A DNA stretch of 64,000 nucleotides from the NCBI RefSeq assembly GCF_020034665.1, contig NZ_JAIQDI010000001.1, forward strand, positions 2,728,001 to 2,792,000. The letters run 5' to 3'. This document shows, in pieces, positions 61,766 through 64,000 of this stretch. Every line of letters starts with the position of its first letter. Within the stretch, counting starts at the first letter, position 1. Origin of the DNA: Niabella beijingensis (lineage in GTDB: Bacteria > Bacteroidota > Bacteroidia > Chitinophagales > Chitinophagaceae). The notes under the pieces are model-generated. The model had not been told where the DNA came from, did no database searches, and was given only the letters and a program-made list of their open reading frames with translations. Made by a program: the position numbers and the translations under genes.

Positions 61766-62068
61766 TTATAATTGTTTTCCCTGAATGAGAACAGCCGACC
61801 GGATGGATTGTTCCTTTAAATATAAAAATTGTTTCCGTTCTTCATCCTCCATAAACTGCCGGAAGTTTTCCTCTGTTTCAAAAGAAACCAGGTGTATTTC
61901 ATAGGGCGGTTCCACATCGATTGCAATAAAAGCTGTTTTCTCCGGGCGCAGCCGGAATAAAAGCCGGCCGCGGTATTTTTTTATCAGCGGAATTGCCAGC
62001 TGCTCAAAGGCATGGAATGCTGCTTCGCTTCCTTCATTGATGTAAATGAGTTGTGTAACAAATATCAT
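61766..62068 (-). CDS. Small DUF1330/ABM-fold protein
   Basis: 100 residues of the ferredoxin-like ABM fold: FVTQLIYINEGSEAAFHAFEQLAIPLI, then AIDVEPPYEIHLVSFETEENFRQFM (both in part). This pattern matches DUF1330 and antibiotic-biosynthesis-monooxygenase-like dimers. No catalytic residues can be named and no substrate is known. Its stop lies one base before the rlmD start, and it lies 56 bases after metF, so it belongs to that operon. Confidence 0.7.
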   Translation of the reverse strand: MIFVTQLIYINEGSEAAFHAFEQLAIPLIKKYRGRLLFRLRPEKTAFIAIDVEPPYEIHLVSFETEENFRQFMEDEERKQFLYLKEQSIRSAVLIQGKQL

Positions 62069-62124
62069 TCGGGCATTTGTATAATCGCATGTTTAAGACC
62101 TCCCGGACCGGTGAAAGGCACTTT

Positions 62125-63075
62125 TTAGAGCTCTTTTACCACATTGCTGATGATCTGGGGCCGGCCCAGGGTGTAGTAATGAAGTACGGGCACCCCGTTT
62201 TTTTTCAGGTCTTTTGATTGCATCAGCAGCCATTCTGTACCCACTTTTTCTACATCTTCATTGCTTCTGCATTTCATCATCTCCTTTGAAAGATCTGTCG
62301 GCAGATCGATATGGAAGGTTTTGGGAAGCACATTCAGCTGCTTAAGGGTGTACACGGGTTTCAGACCGGGAATGATCGGAATGGTGATCCCTGCCTTACG
62401 GCAGGCATCTTCAAAAGCGTAATATTTTGCATTGTCAAAAAACATCTGGGTCACGATATAATCGGCCCCGGCATCCACCTTGGCTTTAAGATATGCCATG
62501 TCGGTTTCCATATTGGGTGCCTCAAAATGCTTTTCGGGATAGGCCGCAACCCCGATGCAAAAATCTGTTTTCTGCGAATTTTTAAGATCCTCTTCCAGGT
62601 AGACGCCGTTGTTCAGGTCCACCACCTGTTTTAAGAGATCGATGGCATAAGGGTGGCCATCGGGTTGCGGGATAAAAGCCGTTTCATTTTTGGCCGCATC
62701 GCCACGCAAAACCAGTACATTATCAATGCCCAGGTAATTCAGGTTGATCAGCGCATCCTCGGTTTCACTAACACTGAATCCGCCACAGATCAGGTGCGGA
62801 ACGGTGTCTACATTGTATTTATTCATAATAGCGGCACAGATGCTTTCTGTTCCCGGCCGCTTGCGTACGATCACCTTTTTAAAACTCCCGTCTGCATTTT
62901 TTTTGAAAATATGCTCGCTTCTGTGGTAGGTGACATTGATGAAAGCAGGTTTGTACTCCATTAAAGGATCCAAATGGTCGTAAAGCGCTTCAATGCCCTT
63001 TCCTTTCAGCGGGGGAAGTATTTCAAAAGAGATCAATGTATCTTTTGCATTCTTAATATGGTCGATCACCTTCAT
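62125..63075 (-). CDS. metF: Methylenetetrahydrofolate reductase
   Basis: 316 residues of the MetF barrel. ISFEILPPLKGKG holds the catalytic Glu near residue 18. It continues with FINVTYHRSEH, VDTVPHLICGGFS, VLVLRGDAAKNE (FAD contacts), GVAAYPEKHFEAP and DYIVTQMFFDNAKY. It reduces methylene-THF to methyl-THF for methionine synthesis. ATG at 63075 is chosen over TTG 63084, which lies inside the promoter element at 63082-63089. It is divergent from lptB. Confidence 0.95.
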   Translation of the reverse strand: MKVIDHIKNAKDTLISFEILPPLKGKGIEALYDHLDPLMEYKPAFINVTYHRSEHIFKKNADGSFKKVIVRKRPGTESICAAIMNKYNVDTVPHLICGGFSVSETEDALINLNYLGIDNVLVLRGDAAKNETAFIPQPDGHPYAIDLLKQVVDLNNGVYLEEDLKNSQKTDFCIGVAAYPEKHFEAPNMETDMAYLKAKVDAGADYIVTQMFFDNAKYYAFEDACRKAGITIPIIPGLKPVYTLKQLNVLPKTFHIDLPTDLSKEMMKCRSNEDVEKVGTEWLLMQSKDLKKNGVPVLHYYTLGRPQIISNVVKEL

Positions 63076-63081
63076 AGGCTG

Positions 63082-63089
63082 CAAAACTA
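63082..63089 (-). promoter_or_regulatory. Candidate -7 element TAGTTTTG for metF
   Basis: Exact TAnnTTTG on the minus strand, ending six bases before the metF ATG, so the mRNA should be leaderless or nearly so. Confidence 0.45.
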
Positions 63090-63229
63090 ATGGAAAGATG
63101 CCAGTAATGAACGGCTGTTGCGATTAGCTGTCGGCCGTTAGCCATTAACTGTCAGCCATCCGGCCCGGGACTTCAGATTTGGGTGTCATTATTTAACGAA
63201 GCCCACAGCAAATAATGTGGAAGCTTTCT

Positions 63230-63237
63230 TATTTTTG
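63230..63237 (+). promoter_or_regulatory. Candidate -7 element TATTTTTG for lptB
   Basis: Exact TAnnTTTG match, 6 bases before ATG 63244 and 12 before ATG 63250. It implies little or no leader. Confidence 0.45.
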
Positions 63238-63249
63238 CCAGATATGTTG

Positions 63250-64000
63250 ATGAAAATACATACCAGGGACCTGGTGAAGCGCTACGGGGAGCGTACCGTG
63301 GTGAATCATGTTTCCTTTGAAGTAAACCAGGGAGAGATCGTGGGTTTGCTGGGACCGAACGGTGCCGGTAAAACCACCTCGTTTTACCAGGTGGTAGGGC
63401 TGATAAAGCCTGATGAGGGGGATGTATTTTTAAACGACCAGAACATTACCAAGCTGCCCATGTACAAAAGAGCGCAGATGGGCATCGGCTATCTGCCGCA
63501 GGAAGCATCTGTTTTCCGGAAACTGAGCGTGGAAGATAATATTGCCGCTGTGCTGGAAATGACCCGGCTTCCCAAGGCGGAACAAAAAGAAAAGCTGGAA
63601 TCACTTCTGGCTGAGTTCCGCCTGGGGCACGTACGCAAAAGCAATGGCGATGTGTTGAGCGGTGGTGAACGGAGACGGACCGAAATAGCCCGGGCGCTGG
63701 CTGTAGACCCGAAATTCATCCTGCTGGATGAACCGTTTGCGGGGATCGACCCGATCGCTGTGGAGGACATTCAAAGTATTGTTGCCCGTCTGAAATATAA
63801 GAATATCGGTATCCTGATAACGGATCATAATGTGAACGAAACCCTTTCCATTTGCGACCGGGCCTACCTGCTGATTGACGGAAAAATATTTGAACGGGGA
63901 ACTGCCGAAGAACTGGCCGCCAACGAACAGGTACGCCGGTTGTACCTGGGACGGAACTTTGAACTGAAGCGGAAAGATTACCTGCATGAAGAGGCCTTTC
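63250..64000 (+). CDS. lptB: LPS export system ATP-binding protein LptB (partial, 3' end outside window)
   Basis: About 250 residues are visible and the frame is still open at the window edge. ABC ATPase motifs appear in order: GPNGAGKTT (Walker A), [11 protein letters not shown] (Q-loop, with the LptB-typical PQE), VLSGGERRR (signature), [13 protein letters not shown] (Walker B) and ITDHNV (H-loop). It powers movement of lipopolysaccharide from the inner membrane to the Lpt bridge, working with LptF and LptG. ATG at 63250 gives the family start [22 protein letters not shown] 63244 in the same frame is the alternative. Almost the full expected length is present. Confidence 0.95.
   Translation, partial: MKIHTRDLVKRYGERTVVNHVSFEVNQGEIVGLLGPNGAGKTTSFYQVVGLIKPDEGDVFLNDQNITKLPMYKRAQMGIGYLPQEASVFRKLSVEDNIAAVLEMTRLPKAEQKEKLESLLAEFRLGHVRKSNGDVLSGGERRRTEIARALAVDPKFILLDEPFAGIDPIAVEDIQSIVARLKYKNIGILITDHNVNETLSICDRAYLLIDGKIFERGTAEELAANEQVRRLYLGRNFELKRKDYLHEEAF

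Noticed and set aside
63120..63165. Near-repeat of TTAGCCATTAACTGTCAGCC-type sequence before lptB
   Set aside because: Two imperfect copies of about 15 bases; too short and too diverged to call a repeat element or regulatory site.
1..64000. tRNA, rRNA or transposon genes
   Set aside because: All gaps were read on both strands; no tRNA-like cloverleaf with a TTCNANNC arm, no rRNA sequence and no transposase motif or flanking inverted repeats were seen.

Overview
The window looks like a chromosome segment of a Bacteroidota bacterium, most likely family Chitinophagaceae (inferred). Evidence: two SusC/SusD pairs plus one orphan SusD-like lipoprotein, lipoproteins with short lipoboxes, genes without clear Shine-Dalgarno sites, and about a dozen copies of the Bacteroidota promoter element TAnnTTTG just upstream of start codons. 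I see no rRNA, tRNA, CRISPR array, prophage or insertion sequence.

Layout. 1-7741 (mostly minus strand): the start of a secreted protein, a SusC/SusD pair, a fatty acid 2-hydroxylase-like enzyme and a beta-lactamase-fold serine hydrolase. 7872-14118 (plus): gcvT, comB, a large SWIM/SNF2 helicase and a small membrane protein. 14121-27991: a polysaccharide utilisation locus with a divergent AraC regulator, SusC/SusD, a PhyH-type dioxygenase, a TIM-barrel sugar isomerase, a GH106 enzyme, GH28, a shortened GH28-like protein and a beta-propeller protein. The enzymes point to rhamnose- and galacturonate-containing pectic glycans. 28013-34032: an ECF sigma factor with a TPR-bearing probable anti-sigma factor, divergent from a PKD/outer-membrane protein and an exported TPR-CHAT protease. 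34196-36710: a lipoprotein gene, then about 1.4 kb with almost no conventional genes but a repeated module. On the minus strand this module reads as three small RNA genes (promoter, shared single-stranded core, terminator hairpin with a compensatory base change). A plus-strand transcript unit carries the exact complement of part of the core, and two hydrophobic micro-ORFs lie antisense to two of the RNAs. This is the most novel-looking part of the window.

36711-50605: housekeeping and metabolic genes: a helical repeat protein, two Gfo/Idh/MocA oxidoreductases, a divergent arginase-family protein, a DUF3078 outer-membrane protein, trmB/DUF5522/alkyltransferase-like overlapping genes, a MocR regulator divergent from bioB and a TonB receptor, and an epimerase that seems to lack a normal start codon. 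50772-57438: an XRE/DUF2975 pair, a fasciclin-SusD fusion lipoprotein, an ABC-2 permease, cysS and a DUF4468-like protein. 57444-64000: a minus-strand run (metF, a small ABM-fold protein, rlmD, an active rhomboid, a catalytically dead rhomboid, an endonuclease/exonuclease/phosphatase membrane protein) and the divergent 5' part of lptB, cut by the window edge.

All calls come from reading the sequence and recalled family motifs; no search or folding program was run.
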